DNA of 64,000 bases. Source: Acidobacteriota bacterium (GTDB lineage Bacteria > Acidobacteriota > Vicinamibacteria > Vicinamibacterales > SCN-69-37). Below are positions 50,727 through 58,784 of this stretch, one piece after another. The notes under the pieces were generated by a model that was not told where the DNA came from, made no database searches, and saw only the letters and a program-made list of their open reading frames with translations. The stretch spans positions 62,001 to 126,000 of the forward strand of contig CANIII010000004.1 in the NCBI GenBank assembly GCA_947467605.1, read 5' to 3'. Position 1 is the stretch's first letter. Each line of letters begins with the position of its first letter. The position numbers and the translations under genes were made by a program.

Positions 50727-51008
50727 ATGCGTTCGTTCCTCCGTGCTGCCCTCGTGGCGGTCGCCGTGATGACAGTGGTTCCCGTGATGCCGGTCCTGGC
50801 CCAAGCGCCGACGGCCGCCACGTGGGTCGTGATACCGATTCAGCAGTTGCCGGCCAATGTGCGCGCGGTGCAGGCCAAGGCGTACCCCACAGCCAAGGTC
50901 ACCAAGGTCGAGCGTCTGGGCACGGGCAAGGCGGCCGTGTATCACCTGACGATGACTGGCAAGAAGACCGACGTGAAGATCAACGCGGCCGGCAAGATCG
51001 TCAAGTAA
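50727..51008 (+). CDS. Small exported PepSY-like protein
   Basis: A 93-residue protein: signal peptide MRSFLRAALVAVAVMTVVPVMPVLAQ, then one PepSY-like/BLIP-like unit (LPANVRAVQAKAYPTAKVTKVERLGTGKAAVYHLTMTGKKTDVKINAAGKIVK). It is the single-unit relative of the 164-residue protein at 52161 and of the PepSY lipoprotein at 16000. TACACT lies at 50681-50686 and AAGGAG about 8 bases before the ATG, so it uses a conventional leader. It may bind a peptide or inhibit a protease; function inferred only. Confidence 0.75.
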   Translation: MRSFLRAALVAVAVMTVVPVMPVLAQAPTAATWVVIPIQQLPANVRAVQAKAYPTAKVTKVERLGTGKAAVYHLTMTGKKTDVKINAAGKIVK

Positions 51009-51029
51009 GACTCGCGGAAGCTGTTCGGA

Positions 51030-52127
51030 CTATTTCTGGATCGACACGGACGCACCGTCCGTGATCGGTTCGGGGCCGGGCAGGATCACACGGTCGCCCA
51101 CGGTCAGTCCCGACAGGATCTGCGTGCGCTCCTGCGCCACGAGGCCGATCTGCACGGGTTTGCGGTGGGCTTTTCCATCGGCGCCCGCCACCATCACATA
51201 GGCGTCCACATTCCCCGGGCCGTCGCGCAAGACGACCGACGTCGGCACGACCATCACATTCGATCGTTCATCGCTCAGGATCTCGAGCTGCACCGGCGTG
51301 CCCGCAGGCAAGGTGACCGTCTTCGGCAACGACACGCGGACGTCGCTCGTGGGCGTGGGTGGATCGGCGACGAGCGGCATGGTGAGCACCGTGCCGTCGA
51401 TGAGCGAGCCATCGGTGGGATTGAAGATCCGCGCGGCGCGTCCTGGCGTGACGAGTGGCAGCGATGCGGCCGGCACGGGTGCCACGACCTCGAGCCGTGT
51501 CGGATCAATGATGCGCAGCACCGGGTCGGTCGTCGTCGGCTCGACGTCATCACCCACGTTGTGCCATCGCTGTGCGATCACACCCCCGAATCGCGCCTTC
51601 ACGACCAGGTGCGCGGCCAGCAGATCCGTGGCCTCCTTGTTGTTCTGTGCTTGTCGCACGGCGGCTTCCGCGTCCCGTAGCTCGCGCGTCGCTTCCTCGT
51701 TGTCGCGCTGCGAGGCGATGCCCCGCGCGAACAAACCCGCGAGGCGCGTGGCGGTGCCCTTCGCCGCTTGGTATCGCACGTTCGCCTGCGATGTTTCCGT
51801 CTGGCGCATCGCGAGTTCCGTGACGAGCGACGGCACTTCGAAGCGCACGAGCACGTCGCCTTCCTTGACGACGTCCCCTTCCAGCTTGGTGATCTCGGCG
51901 ATCCGTCCGCGCTCGGGTGCCGTGATCGTCCAGTCGGCCCCTGGCGACGGCATGACGGTGCCGGTCACGATGACTGAGGCGCGGACGGTATCGAGCCGCA
52001 CCGGTTCGGCGCGCACGAAGAGGGGACCGCTGGTGTCGACGGTTTCCGACGAAGCCGTCTTGCTGCAGCCCGCGACAGACAGGCTGGCGGCAGCCAGAAG
52101 CGCAGCGAGGACACGTGAACGAGGCAT
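51030..52127 (-). CDS. Membrane-fusion (HlyD/AcrA-type) adaptor lipoprotein
   Basis: A 365-residue periplasmic adaptor. Signal with lipobox LSVAGC (MPRSRVLAALLAAASLSVAGCSK). Barrel-sandwich and hairpin segments follow: VIVTGTVMPSPGADWTITAPERGRIAEITKLEGDVVKEGDVLVRFE, a coiled hairpin (ETSQANVRYQAAKGTATRLAGLF, NEEATRELRDAEAAVRQAQNN), then VVKARFGGVIAQRWHNVGDDVEP and the beta-barrel/membrane-proximal part ending RTQILSGLTVGDRVILPG. No inner-membrane pump or TolC gene is adjacent, so its partner lies elsewhere. The neighbours are PepSY-like proteins. Confidence 0.88.
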   Translation of the reverse strand: MPRSRVLAALLAAASLSVAGCSKTASSETVDTSGPLFVRAEPVRLDTVRASVIVTGTVMPSPGADWTITAPERGRIAEITKLEGDVVKEGDVLVRFEVPSLVTELAMRQTETSQANVRYQAAKGTATRLAGLFARGIASQRDNEEATRELRDAEAAVRQAQNNKEATDLLAAHLVVKARFGGVIAQRWHNVGDDVEPTTTDPVLRIIDPTRLEVVAPVPAASLPLVTPGRAARIFNPTDGSLIDGTVLTMPLVADPPTPTSDVRVSLPKTVTLPAGTPVQLEILSDERSNVMVVPTSVVLRDGPGNVDAYVMVAGADGKAHRKPVQIGLVAQERTQILSGLTVGDRVILPGPEPITDGASVSIQK

Positions 52128-52160
52128 CGGCGTGCCTCTATTGTAGAGCTGGCCGATGGT

Positions 52161-52655
52161 CTACTTCTTCACCGGCTTCGGGTTGATCCACGTGCCGTCT
52201 GGCGCCAGCTCCGCTTCCTTGACGGCCGCGCCGGTCAGGATCATTTCGTACGACGTCGCCGTACCCTTGGTCAGCTTCTCGTATTTCGTGATGGTGGCCT
52301 TCGGATAGCGCGCCTTCAGGGCTGTCAGCACGACCGCCGGCACCGCAGACGCCTCAATCTGTTCTTCGGCCACGAGGAGCGTGCCGTTCGCCAGATAGAC
52401 GACGTCGCGATTGGTCTTGCCGTCGACGCTCTCGATCTCGTACTGCAGCTTGCCGTCTTCGGTTTCAGACGACACATTCTTGATCGTGGCGGCCGGATAC
52501 GCCTTCTTGAACGCGGCCTCAACGGCGGCCGGGAGTTTGGTCGCGGCCGGTGCGGGGGCCTTGGCGGGCGTGGCGGTCTTCGGTGTTTGTGCCTGTACGC
52601 CGGCGATCGAGGCGGCCAGGGCGAACGTGACGAGTGTGAGACGAGCATATGACAT
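52161..52655 (-). CDS. Exported PepSY-like (beta-lactamase-inhibitor-like) protein
   Basis: A 164-residue protein: signal peptide MSYARLTLVTFALAASIAGVQAQ, Pro/Ala linker, then two PepSY-like units (LPAAVEAAFKKAYPAATIKNVSSETEDGKLQYEIES; VPAVVLTALKARYPKATITKYEKLTKGTATSYEMILTG) and a tail. The units match the second half of the PepSY lipoprotein at 16000. A good ribosome-binding site (GGAGG) precedes the ATG. It is divergent from system 3, with the putative regulator site between them, and is probably a target or modulator of that system. Confidence 0.8.
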   Translation of the reverse strand: MSYARLTLVTFALAASIAGVQAQTPKTATPAKAPAPAATKLPAAVEAAFKKAYPAATIKNVSSETEDGKLQYEIESVDGKTNRDVVYLANGTLLVAEEQIEASAVPAVVLTALKARYPKATITKYEKLTKGTATSYEMILTGAAVKEAELAPDGTWINPKPVKK

Positions 52656-52682
52656 GCAAAATCCTCCGCGGCCATTTGACCA

Positions 52683-52705
52683 AGCCGATCTGAAGATCGG
52701 CTGAA
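52683..52705. promoter_or_regulatory. Putative regulator site of system 3
   Basis: GCCGATCTGAAGATCGGC is a perfect 8-2-8 palindrome (52684-52701). It also contains a direct repeat, CTGAA at 52690 and at 52701 (11-bp period). It lies between the PepSY-like gene and the regulator gene, and about 25 bases before the regulator's -10 box. The centre CTGAAG also matches the palindrome-repeat family, so it could be another copy of that repeat. Confidence 0.45.
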
Positions 52706-52729
52706 ATCCGCCCGGGCGGCCGAATCAGC

Positions 52730-52735
52730 GACAAT
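52730..52735 (+). promoter_or_regulatory. -10 element of regulator gene, system 3 (leaderless)
   Basis: GACAAT lies 6 bases before the GTG at 52742, with no ribosome-binding site. Confidence 0.5.
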
Positions 52736-52741
52736 GGACGC

Positions 52742-53422
52742 GTGCGGATCCTGTATGTCGAAGACGACGCGCGCATGCGGGCGCTCGTGCGTCGCGGACT
52801 CATCGAAGAAGGACACAGCGTATTGGCGGTGGCCGATGCGGAAGCCGCGCTCGATCAGGTCATGGCCGCGCCATTCGATGTGGTCGTGCTCGACGTGATG
52901 CTGCCGGACCGTTCCGGCGTGGAGGTCGTGCGTGACATGCGCGCGCGCGGCCGCACGGCGCCCGTGTTGATGCTCACGGCGCGCGACACGCAGACCGATG
53001 TCGTGGCCGGGCTGGACGCCGGCGCTGACGACTACCTGACCAAGCCGTTTGCGTTTGACGTGCTGCTGGCGCGGCTGCGCGCGCTCTCGCGCCGCGCGCC
53101 ATTGCAGCACGGCAACACGTTGGTCCTTGGCGATCTCTCGCTCGACCCGGCCGCGCATACGGTGCGGCGCGGTGCGGTACCGGTCGCCCTGACGCCGACC
53201 GAGTTTCGATTGCTCGAATGCTTGATGCGCCGCGTCGGACGCGTGGTGACGCGACAGGCGCTGATTGAAAGTCTCTGGGGATTTGAACGCGATGTTGAGG
53301 CCAACACGCTTGATGCGTTCATTCGACTACTGCGACAGAAGATTGACCGGCCGGGACACGAGCCGCTCATCCATACCGTGCGGGGCGTGGGCTATCGCCT
53401 CGGCAGCGAGGCGGCACCATGA
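52742..53422 (+). CDS. OmpR-family response regulator (system 3)
   Basis: A 226-residue regulator: receiver MRILYVEDDARMRALVRRGL with Asp in DVVVLDVMLPDRSG and Lys in DDYLTKPF, and winged-helix domain (LTPTEFRLLECLMRR, VTRQALIESLWGFERDVEANTLDAFIRLLRQKID, VRGVGYRLG). Starts with GTG right after a -10 box; the ATGA overlap with the kinase shows operon organisation. It belongs to the same broad subgroup as systems 1 and 2. Confidence 0.92.
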   Translation: MRILYVEDDARMRALVRRGLIEEGHSVLAVADAEAALDQVMAAPFDVVVLDVMLPDRSGVEVVRDMRARGRTAPVLMLTARDTQTDVVAGLDAGADDYLTKPFAFDVLLARLRALSRRAPLQHGNTLVLGDLSLDPAAHTVRRGAVPVALTPTEFRLLECLMRRVGRVVTRQALIESLWGFERDVEANTLDAFIRLLRQKIDRPGHEPLIHTVRGVGYRLGSEAAP

Positions 53423-54870
53423 TGACGCGTCATTCGATTCGCGTGCGACTCACCGCGTGGTACGCCGGGCTCACCTTGGTCGCGCTGATCGTGATGGCGT
53501 CGTCCGTGATTCTGCTGGTGCGCCACAGCGTGACGCGCGCCGTCGAAGAGCGGTTGAGCGCGCACCACGACGGTCTGGAGCGATTTGCCAACGCGCTCGA
53601 AGTGAGCCTGCCGGCCGATGAAGTGCGCGATGAGTTGCGCGAGTATGCGGCCGGCGCCGTGGGTGGGGCGTTCTTCGAGCTGGCGACGTCGGAGGGCGCG
53701 AACCTCGCACACCCCGATGTGTCCGGATGGGACGCGGCGATCGCCTCTCTCCGGCCGACATCGCCATCACCGCGTGCGACCGCCATTGATTTCCTGATCG
53801 GCGACGCACCGTATCGCGCCTCTACGCGCGCACTGACGATTCACGGCGCATCGGCGCAGTCGATCGTCGCGGTGGCGTTGGGGCCGACCGACGCGGCGCT
53901 GGCCAGCGTCCAACGGATGCTGTTCTGGCTCCTGCCGCTGATGAGCCTCATCGCGGCCGCCTGCGGCTACGTCGTCTCTGGCCGTGCACTGCGTCCGGTC
54001 GATCGACTGACGCAGGCCGCGCAGACCATCAATGTCGAGAACCTGCATCAGCGCCTGGATGTGCCACCCGCACCCGACGAACTGCAGCGGCTGGCCGTCA
54101 CATTCAACGGCATGCTCGATCGGCTGCAGGAGGGCGTCGGCAACATCGCGCGGTTTACCTCCGAGGCGTCTCATGAGCTACGCACGCCGGTGGCGCTCGT
54201 CCGCACGACCGCAGAACTCGCGCTGCGACGTGATCGCTCGCCGGAGGAATATCAGGACGCGCTCACCGACATCCACACCCAGTCGCGTGAGATGAGCGAT
54301 CTGGTCGATGACCTGCTGACCATGGCGCGTGCCGATGCCGGGGTTGAGCCACCGCCGGAGACCGTCGTCGATCTTGGCGCCGTGGCCGCGGCGTTTGCGG
54401 CGTCCTGGCGAGCGACGTCTCGCTTCAATCTGGTGCGCGATGACGACCCGATCATGATCCGCGCGGAGGCGCGGCAGGTCCAGCGCCTGCTGTCGATCGT
54501 GTGTGAAAACGCGACGAAGTACGGGCCCGAGGACGGCGAAGTGTGCGTGCGGCTGCGCGCCGAGAACGGCCGCGCTGTGATTGATGTTGAGGATGATGGC
54601 ATCGGCGTCGCGGCCGGCGATCTGCCGCGCGTGTTCGAGCGGTTCTATCGCGGGGCACGTGCGCGGGCGGGTGAGGCCACTGGCAGCGGTCTGGGTTTGT
54701 CGATCGCCAAGGTGATCGCCGAGCGGCACGGCGGTCAGATCATGTTGTCGTCGCCGATCCGTGCCCTCGATGGTCGCGCGACCTCCGCACGCGGCACGCG
54801 CGTCACCATCACGTTCCCGCTCGCGACGCCCGATGTCACCACCGCACCACACACGCGTCCGGCCCAATGA
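53419..54870 (+). CDS. Sensor histidine kinase (system 3)
   Basis: A 483-residue kinase with two membrane segments (about 9-31 and 170-192) and a periplasmic domain of about 135 residues. HAMP (GRALRPVDRLTQAAQTINVENLHQRL), HisKA box FTSEASHELRTPVALVRTT, ATPase boxes IVCENATKYG, VEDDGIGV, VFERFYRG, GSGLGLSIAKVIAERHGGQI. The HAMP wording and ASHELRTP box are like CusS-type metal sensors. The kinase overlaps both the regulator upstream and the amine oxidase downstream by 4 bases, so all three are translated from one mRNA. Confidence 0.9.
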   Translation: MMTRHSIRVRLTAWYAGLTLVALIVMASSVILLVRHSVTRAVEERLSAHHDGLERFANALEVSLPADEVRDELREYAAGAVGGAFFELATSEGANLAHPDVSGWDAAIASLRPTSPSPRATAIDFLIGDAPYRASTRALTIHGASAQSIVAVALGPTDAALASVQRMLFWLLPLMSLIAAACGYVVSGRALRPVDRLTQAAQTINVENLHQRLDVPPAPDELQRLAVTFNGMLDRLQEGVGNIARFTSEASHELRTPVALVRTTAELALRRDRSPEEYQDALTDIHTQSREMSDLVDDLLTMARADAGVEPPPETVVDLGAVAAAFAASWRATSRFNLVRDDDPIMIRAEARQVQRLLSIVCENATKYGPEDGEVCVRLRAENGRAVIDVEDDGIGVAAGDLPRVFERFYRGARARAGEATGSGLGLSIAKVIAERHGGQIMLSSPIRALDGRATSARGTRVTITFPLATPDVTTAPHTRPAQ

Positions 54871-56192
54871 GCGCGCGTCCACACATTCTGGTGGCCGGCG
54901 CGGGCCTCGCCGGTCTGGCCGCCGCGCGCGCGCTGACAGTGGAGGGGGCGCGGGTCACGGTGATCGATGCACGAGAGCGCGTCGGCGGACGGGTGTGGAC
55001 GATTCGCGAGGGGTTCACCGGTGGGCAGCACGCCGAAGGTGGCGCCGACCTGATCGAGAGCGAGCAGGCGGCAGTCATGTCGCTGGCGCGCGAGTTGAAG
55101 CTGACGCTGGTGCCCATCTTGAAAGACGGCTTTGGTTTCTACGGCATGGGTGCCAAGGGCCGGCGATCGGTCGAGACGGGATCGCGGCAGTTGGGTCGGC
55201 TCTTTGCGCCGTTCTGGCGTGAGGTCGAGCAGTATCGCCGGCTCGAGGGGCGATGGCACAGCCCGATCGCACAGGCGTTCGCGCGCGAGTCGGTTGCCGA
55301 ATATCTCACCCGCACCGGTGCCAGTGCCGCCGTCGTTGCGCGGTTTCGCAGCTTGCGCGGGTTCTTTCTGGCCGACCCCGAAGATCTGTCCATGATCGCG
55401 TTGCTCGATTTTCTGGCGACCGATGGCTTTGGTGGCGATGGGAGGACGTTTCGTATCCGCGGCGGCAATGACCAGCTGGCCACGCGCATGGCTGACGCGT
55501 TGCCGACGCGCGTGCGCCTGAGGACGGTGCTGCGTCGCGTCGAGCACCGCGATGATGGCGTGATCGCGACGGTGGAGGATCGCTCGGGTCATCACGCCGT
55601 GAGCGCCGATGCGTTGATCGTGGCGATGCCGGCGACGGCCGTCCGCGATGTGGTGTTTGCCCCGGGGCTCCCTGATCCGCAGCGTGACGCGATCGCGACG
55701 CTGAAGTATGGCGGTGCCACGCGCGTGCTGCTGCAGTTTCAGTCGAGGTTCTGGGTGCGGCGCGGACGTCCGCGCGCGTTCGGTTCGGATCTGTCGACCG
55801 GGGCCGTGTGGGATGGCAATGAACAGCAGCGCGGCCGAGGAGGGATTCTGAGTCTGTTGGCCGGCGGCCGAGCATCCGATGAACTGGTCATGATCCTCAA
55901 CATGGAGGGCGCCGCGGGGGTTGCCGAACGGTTGCGTTGGATGGGGCCACTGTCCGCACTGGTCGCCTCCCATGTCGTGCGATGGAACGACGACCCGTGG
56001 GTCGGCGGCGGCTATGCGTACTTCGATCCGGAGTTTGATCCGCGCGGCCGCGACCTGCTGGCGCGGCCCTTCGGCCGCATCTGTTTTGCCGGTGAACACA
56101 CCAGCGTGCGCTGGCAGGGGTACATGAATGGTGCCATCGAGAGCGGCCGACGCGCCGCGGCGGAAGCGCGGCTCCTCACGGCCATGGTCTAA
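54867..56192 (+). CDS. FAD-dependent amine oxidase family protein
   Basis: A 441-residue flavoprotein of the flavin monoamine oxidase family. N-terminal dinucleotide-binding motif LVAGAGLAGLAAARALTVEGARVTVIDARERVGGRVWT; GGADLIESEQAA; FRIRGGNDQLATRMA; C-terminal FAD motif GRICFAGEHTSVRWQGYMNGAIESGRRAA. The second motif is typical of MAO, polyamine oxidase and desaturase relatives. There is no signal peptide. It is translationally coupled to the system 3 kinase (ATGA), so its expression should follow that system. The amine substrate is not known. Confidence 0.87.
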   Translation: MSARPHILVAGAGLAGLAAARALTVEGARVTVIDARERVGGRVWTIREGFTGGQHAEGGADLIESEQAAVMSLARELKLTLVPILKDGFGFYGMGAKGRRSVETGSRQLGRLFAPFWREVEQYRRLEGRWHSPIAQAFARESVAEYLTRTGASAAVVARFRSLRGFFLADPEDLSMIALLDFLATDGFGGDGRTFRIRGGNDQLATRMADALPTRVRLRTVLRRVEHRDDGVIATVEDRSGHHAVSADALIVAMPATAVRDVVFAPGLPDPQRDAIATLKYGGATRVLLQFQSRFWVRRGRPRAFGSDLSTGAVWDGNEQQRGRGGILSLLAGGRASDELVMILNMEGAAGVAERLRWMGPLSALVASHVVRWNDDPWVGGGYAYFDPEFDPRGRDLLARPFGRICFAGEHTSVRWQGYMNGAIESGRRAAAEARLLTAMV

Positions 56193-56195
56193 TTA
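56190..56195 (+). promoter_or_regulatory. -10 element of the AT-hook gene (leaderless)
   Basis: TAATTA lies 8 bases before the ATG at 56204, in the short gap after the amine oxidase gene. Confidence 0.45.
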
Positions 56196-56203
56196 TCTGC
56201 GCC

Positions 56204-56734
56204 ATGCCAAAACGCCGAGGTCGCCCACCCAAGTACGGCTCGCCGAGCAAGATCGTCGCAGTCACGTTGCCAGAAGAAGTGGTGTCGGAACTCGAGAGCA
56301 TTCACGAAGACATCGGCTGGGCCATTGTGCGGCTGACCGAGCAACGACGCCGCGGGCCGAAGGCGACCGCATCCGCGGGGGCCACCACGGGTGGCAGGCA
56401 GCGACGCATCGCCGCCGCGAAGTCTGTGGCGCCTGCGGAACTCGTGTCGGTCGGTCCGGGGCAGTCGCTCATCGTCGTCAATTCCGCGACGGTGCGTCCG
56501 ATCCCTGGCGTGCAGATGATCCCGCTGTCTGAGACCGAAGCGTTTCTCGCACTGGAGCCCGGGAAGGGGATGTCGGATCTGGAGCTTGCCGTGCTCGATC
56601 ACATCGAGAAGCTGCGCGCCGGGTCGCGCGACAAAGCGGCGGCGACGCAGTTGTTGACGAAATTGCGCCGATGGCGGCGCGATGAGACGCTCGCATTTAA
56701 CGCGCGGGCGATCATTCTGGTCTCAGGTACCTGA
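56204..56734 (+). CDS. AT-hook / ribbon-helix-helix-like DNA-binding protein
   Basis: A 176-residue basic protein. Residues 3-11 (KRRGRPPKY) form an AT-hook-like motif, which binds the minor groove of AT-rich DNA. Residues 15-45 (SKIVAVTLPEEVVSELESIHEDIGWAIVRLTEQ) resemble a ribbon-helix-helix element. The C-terminal half (VSVGPGQSLIVVNSATVRPIPGVQMIPLSETEAFLALEPG, LAVLDHIEKLRAGSRDKAAATQLLTKLRRWRR) is a small folded domain of unknown type. An unusually AT-rich region with inverted repeats begins 12 bases after its stop, a natural candidate target. It may be a transcription regulator. Confidence 0.72.
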   Translation: MPKRRGRPPKYGSPSKIVAVTLPEEVVSELESIHEDIGWAIVRLTEQRRRGPKATASAGATTGGRQRRIAAAKSVAPAELVSVGPGQSLIVVNSATVRPIPGVQMIPLSETEAFLALEPGKGMSDLELAVLDHIEKLRAGSRDKAAATQLLTKLRRWRRDETLAFNARAIILVSGT

Positions 56735-56746
56735 ATCGCCCGTTGG

Positions 56747-56801
56747 AATTAATTTTAATTAATAAGAATTGTTCGCAAAGAATTATTATTTGCAAACAAT
56801 T
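56747..56801. promoter_or_regulatory. AT-rich island with inverted repeats
   Basis: About 55 bases of nearly pure A/T in otherwise GC-rich DNA. It contains ATTAAT-N4-ATTAAT (56748-56763) and the 13-base inverted repeat AATTGTTCGCAAA (56767-56779) with TTTGCAAACAATT (56789-56801), matching at 12 of 13 positions with a 9-base AT-rich centre. It lies between the AT-hook gene and the lipoprotein gene and probably holds the promoter/operator of the latter. Confidence 0.6.
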
Positions 56802-56816
56802 CGGAGGCTTGGTACG

Positions 56817-58043
56817 ATGCACACAATGTCCATGAGATTTCGTTTGCTCTCTGCTGTCGCGCTGGTGACGACGGTCGCGGCCTGCGCGAACTCGCCCGTC
56901 TCGCCGACGGGTGCGGTCACGCTCACCACCGCGTCGCTCACCTCGCCGGCCAATGGATCGTCCATCGCGAACCTGAGCCAGCCGGTCACCTTGACGGTCA
57001 CCAACGGCAAGGTCGCCTCATCTGACGCGGTCACTTACACCTTTGAAGTGGCGACCGATACCGGGTTTGCGACCAAGGTGGTCTCGCAGGACGTCGCCCA
57101 GGGCGCCGGCACCACGTCGCTCAAGCTCGGCACCTTGCCGGCCGGCACCACCTATTACTGGCGTACCAAGACCACCGCGGGCGGGTCAAGCAGCCCGTAT
57201 TCGTCGTCGTTGGCGTTCTCGATCGGCACGGCCATTGTGGTGCAGGCGCCGGCACCGGTCTCCCCCCTGACCGGCGCGACGGGCCTGAGCCAGCGGCCGA
57301 CTTTCACCGTGACCAACGCGGTGCGCACCGGGCCGGTGACATCGGTCTCGTATCGCTTCGACGTGTCGACCAGTAGCACATTTGCGACCGTCACCGCCAG
57401 CGCGACGGTGGCAGAAGGCACGACCCGCACCTCCTGGACGCCGACATCAGACCTGGCCGGCGGCACGACGTACTTCTGGCGCGCGCAGGCGATTGATGCG
57501 GGCAGCGGCATCACGAGCAGCTTCTCGACGGCACAGTCGGCGACCACCCTGGTCGTGATCGATCTCAGCCGAGTGAACTACCAGCGCTTCGTGAATATCA
57601 AGGACTGGCCCATCACCGACACGATCCGCGCGGTTTCGCAGGATGGCAGCCCCTTCGCCAACCCGGAAGGGACCATGTGCATCGATCACACCAAGCGCGG
57701 CATCTGGCCGACGTCGCCCTTCTTTGGCGATCCTGACGTGCCGGTCGAGAGCAACCAGTGGTACTTCGCGTTCATCAACGGCACGTGGTACGGCGGTTCA
57801 GGCGAGAACATGCGTCCCAACCAGATCTGCAAGCAGGGGCAGATGTCCGAGAACATCGGACCCGATGGCACCTGGGGCGGCCCGATGGACACGTGGCGGC
57901 CGAGACCGGGTGAACTCGTCGGCTACATGATGACCACGCCCGCGCGTTTCTGGCCGTCCATGAAGACCGTTGATGAACGCTCCGACATGGTGATTCAGCC
58001 TTGGGTCGACACGCGCCCCACCTCGTCAGCGATTAAGAAGTAG
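56817..58043 (+). CDS. Lipoprotein with two fibronectin type III-like domains
   Basis: A 408-residue lipoprotein: signal (MRFRLLSAVALVTTVAAC) with lipobox VAAC, Cys 23 counted from the ATG at 56817. Two immunoglobulin-like/FnIII-like units follow: LTSPANGSSIANLSQPVTLTVTNGKV ... YTFEVATDTGFATKVVSQDV ... TYYWRTKT, and APVSPLTGATGLSQRPTFTVTNA ... YRFDVSTSSTFATV ... TYFWRAQAI. A C-terminal domain of about 150 residues follows (VNYQRFVNIKDWPITDTI, YFAFINGTWYGGSGENMRPNQICK). GGAGG is 9 bases before the ATG. It probably acts on the cell surface as an adhesin or carbohydrate binder; the C-terminal domain is unrecognised. Confidence 0.75.
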   Translation: MHTMSMRFRLLSAVALVTTVAACANSPVSPTGAVTLTTASLTSPANGSSIANLSQPVTLTVTNGKVASSDAVTYTFEVATDTGFATKVVSQDVAQGAGTTSLKLGTLPAGTTYYWRTKTTAGGSSSPYSSSLAFSIGTAIVVQAPAPVSPLTGATGLSQRPTFTVTNAVRTGPVTSVSYRFDVSTSSTFATVTASATVAEGTTRTSWTPTSDLAGGTTYFWRAQAIDAGSGITSSFSTAQSATTLVVIDLSRVNYQRFVNIKDWPITDTIRAVSQDGSPFANPEGTMCIDHTKRGIWPTSPFFGDPDVPVESNQWYFAFINGTWYGGSGENMRPNQICKQGQMSENIGPDGTWGGPMDTWRPRPGELVGYMMTTPARFWPSMKTVDERSDMVIQPWVDTRPTSSAIKK

Positions 58044-58055
58044 GAGCCCGATTTC

Positions 58056-58745
58056 ATGCGAGCATCACGAGTGATTACGATGGGTGTGTTTCTGCTGGCG
58101 GCGGCCCTCCCGGCCGCTGCGCAGACGGCCACACCTGCAACGACGACGACCAAACCAGCGAGCGCGTCACCGCAGCTCACCGGGGTTGAGGTCGGCGTCA
58201 TCGGGGGCCTGAGCGCCGTGCAGAACGTCGGCGGCCTTCTCGGCGGCCGGATCGGCTACGCGATCAACGACAAGATCCAGATCGAGGCGGAAGGCATGTG
58301 GATGCAGGACGTGGCGACGCGCGCCAGGCTCGAAGCGATTTCGAGCTTTGGCACGTACCTCACGTCGGTGCAAGGCAAACCGTCCACGGCCACATTGACG
58401 GCGCCGGCCAACTATTTTGGCGGCGGCTTCAAGTTCCTGATTCCCATGGACGGCGCTCTGCATCCGTATGTGGCGATTGGCGGCGGCATGGCCAAGGTGG
58501 CGCTCAAGCCGGTGTTTACGATTTCCGGCACGGACGTCACGACTCAGCTGTCGACCTACGGTGTGACGCTCGGTAGCGACTTCACCGGCGACGTCACCAA
58601 GGCCGCGATCACGGGCGGCCTCGGCGTGCTCATCAACAACAACCGGCTCTCGTTCGACGTCGGCCTGCGGTTGACCAGCATCCAGACGGATGGCCAGAAG
58701 ACCAACGTGCTTCGCGGTCAGCTCGGCATCGCCTACAAGTTCTAG
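58056..58745 (+). CDS. Outer-membrane beta-barrel protein
   Basis: A 229-residue protein with signal peptide (MRASRVITMGVFLLAAALPAAAQ) and an eight-strand barrel pattern (GVEVGVIGGLSAVQNVGGLLGGRIGYAINDKIQIEAEGMWM, NYFGGGFKFLIPMDGALHPYVAIGGGMAKVAL, AAITGGLGVLINNNRLSFDVGLRLTS, LRGQLGIAYKF) of the OmpA/OmpW-like beta-barrel superfamily; the final Phe is typical. It follows the FnIII lipoprotein by 12 bases and is likely co-transcribed, so the two may form an envelope complex. Confidence 0.82.
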   Translation: MRASRVITMGVFLLAAALPAAAQTATPATTTTKPASASPQLTGVEVGVIGGLSAVQNVGGLLGGRIGYAINDKIQIEAEGMWMQDVATRARLEAISSFGTYLTSVQGKPSTATLTAPANYFGGGFKFLIPMDGALHPYVAIGGGMAKVALKPVFTISGTDVTTQLSTYGVTLGSDFTGDVTKAAITGGLGVLINNNRLSFDVGLRLTSIQTDGQKTNVLRGQLGIAYKF

Positions 58746-58773
58746 AACACTTACATCGGAGGGCGACTGCCCT

Positions 58774-58779
58774 TACGAT
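58774..58779 (+). promoter_or_regulatory. -10 element of methyltransferase gene (leaderless)
   Basis: TACGAT lies 5 bases before the ATG at 58785. Confidence 0.45.
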
Positions 58780-58784
58780 GGTGC

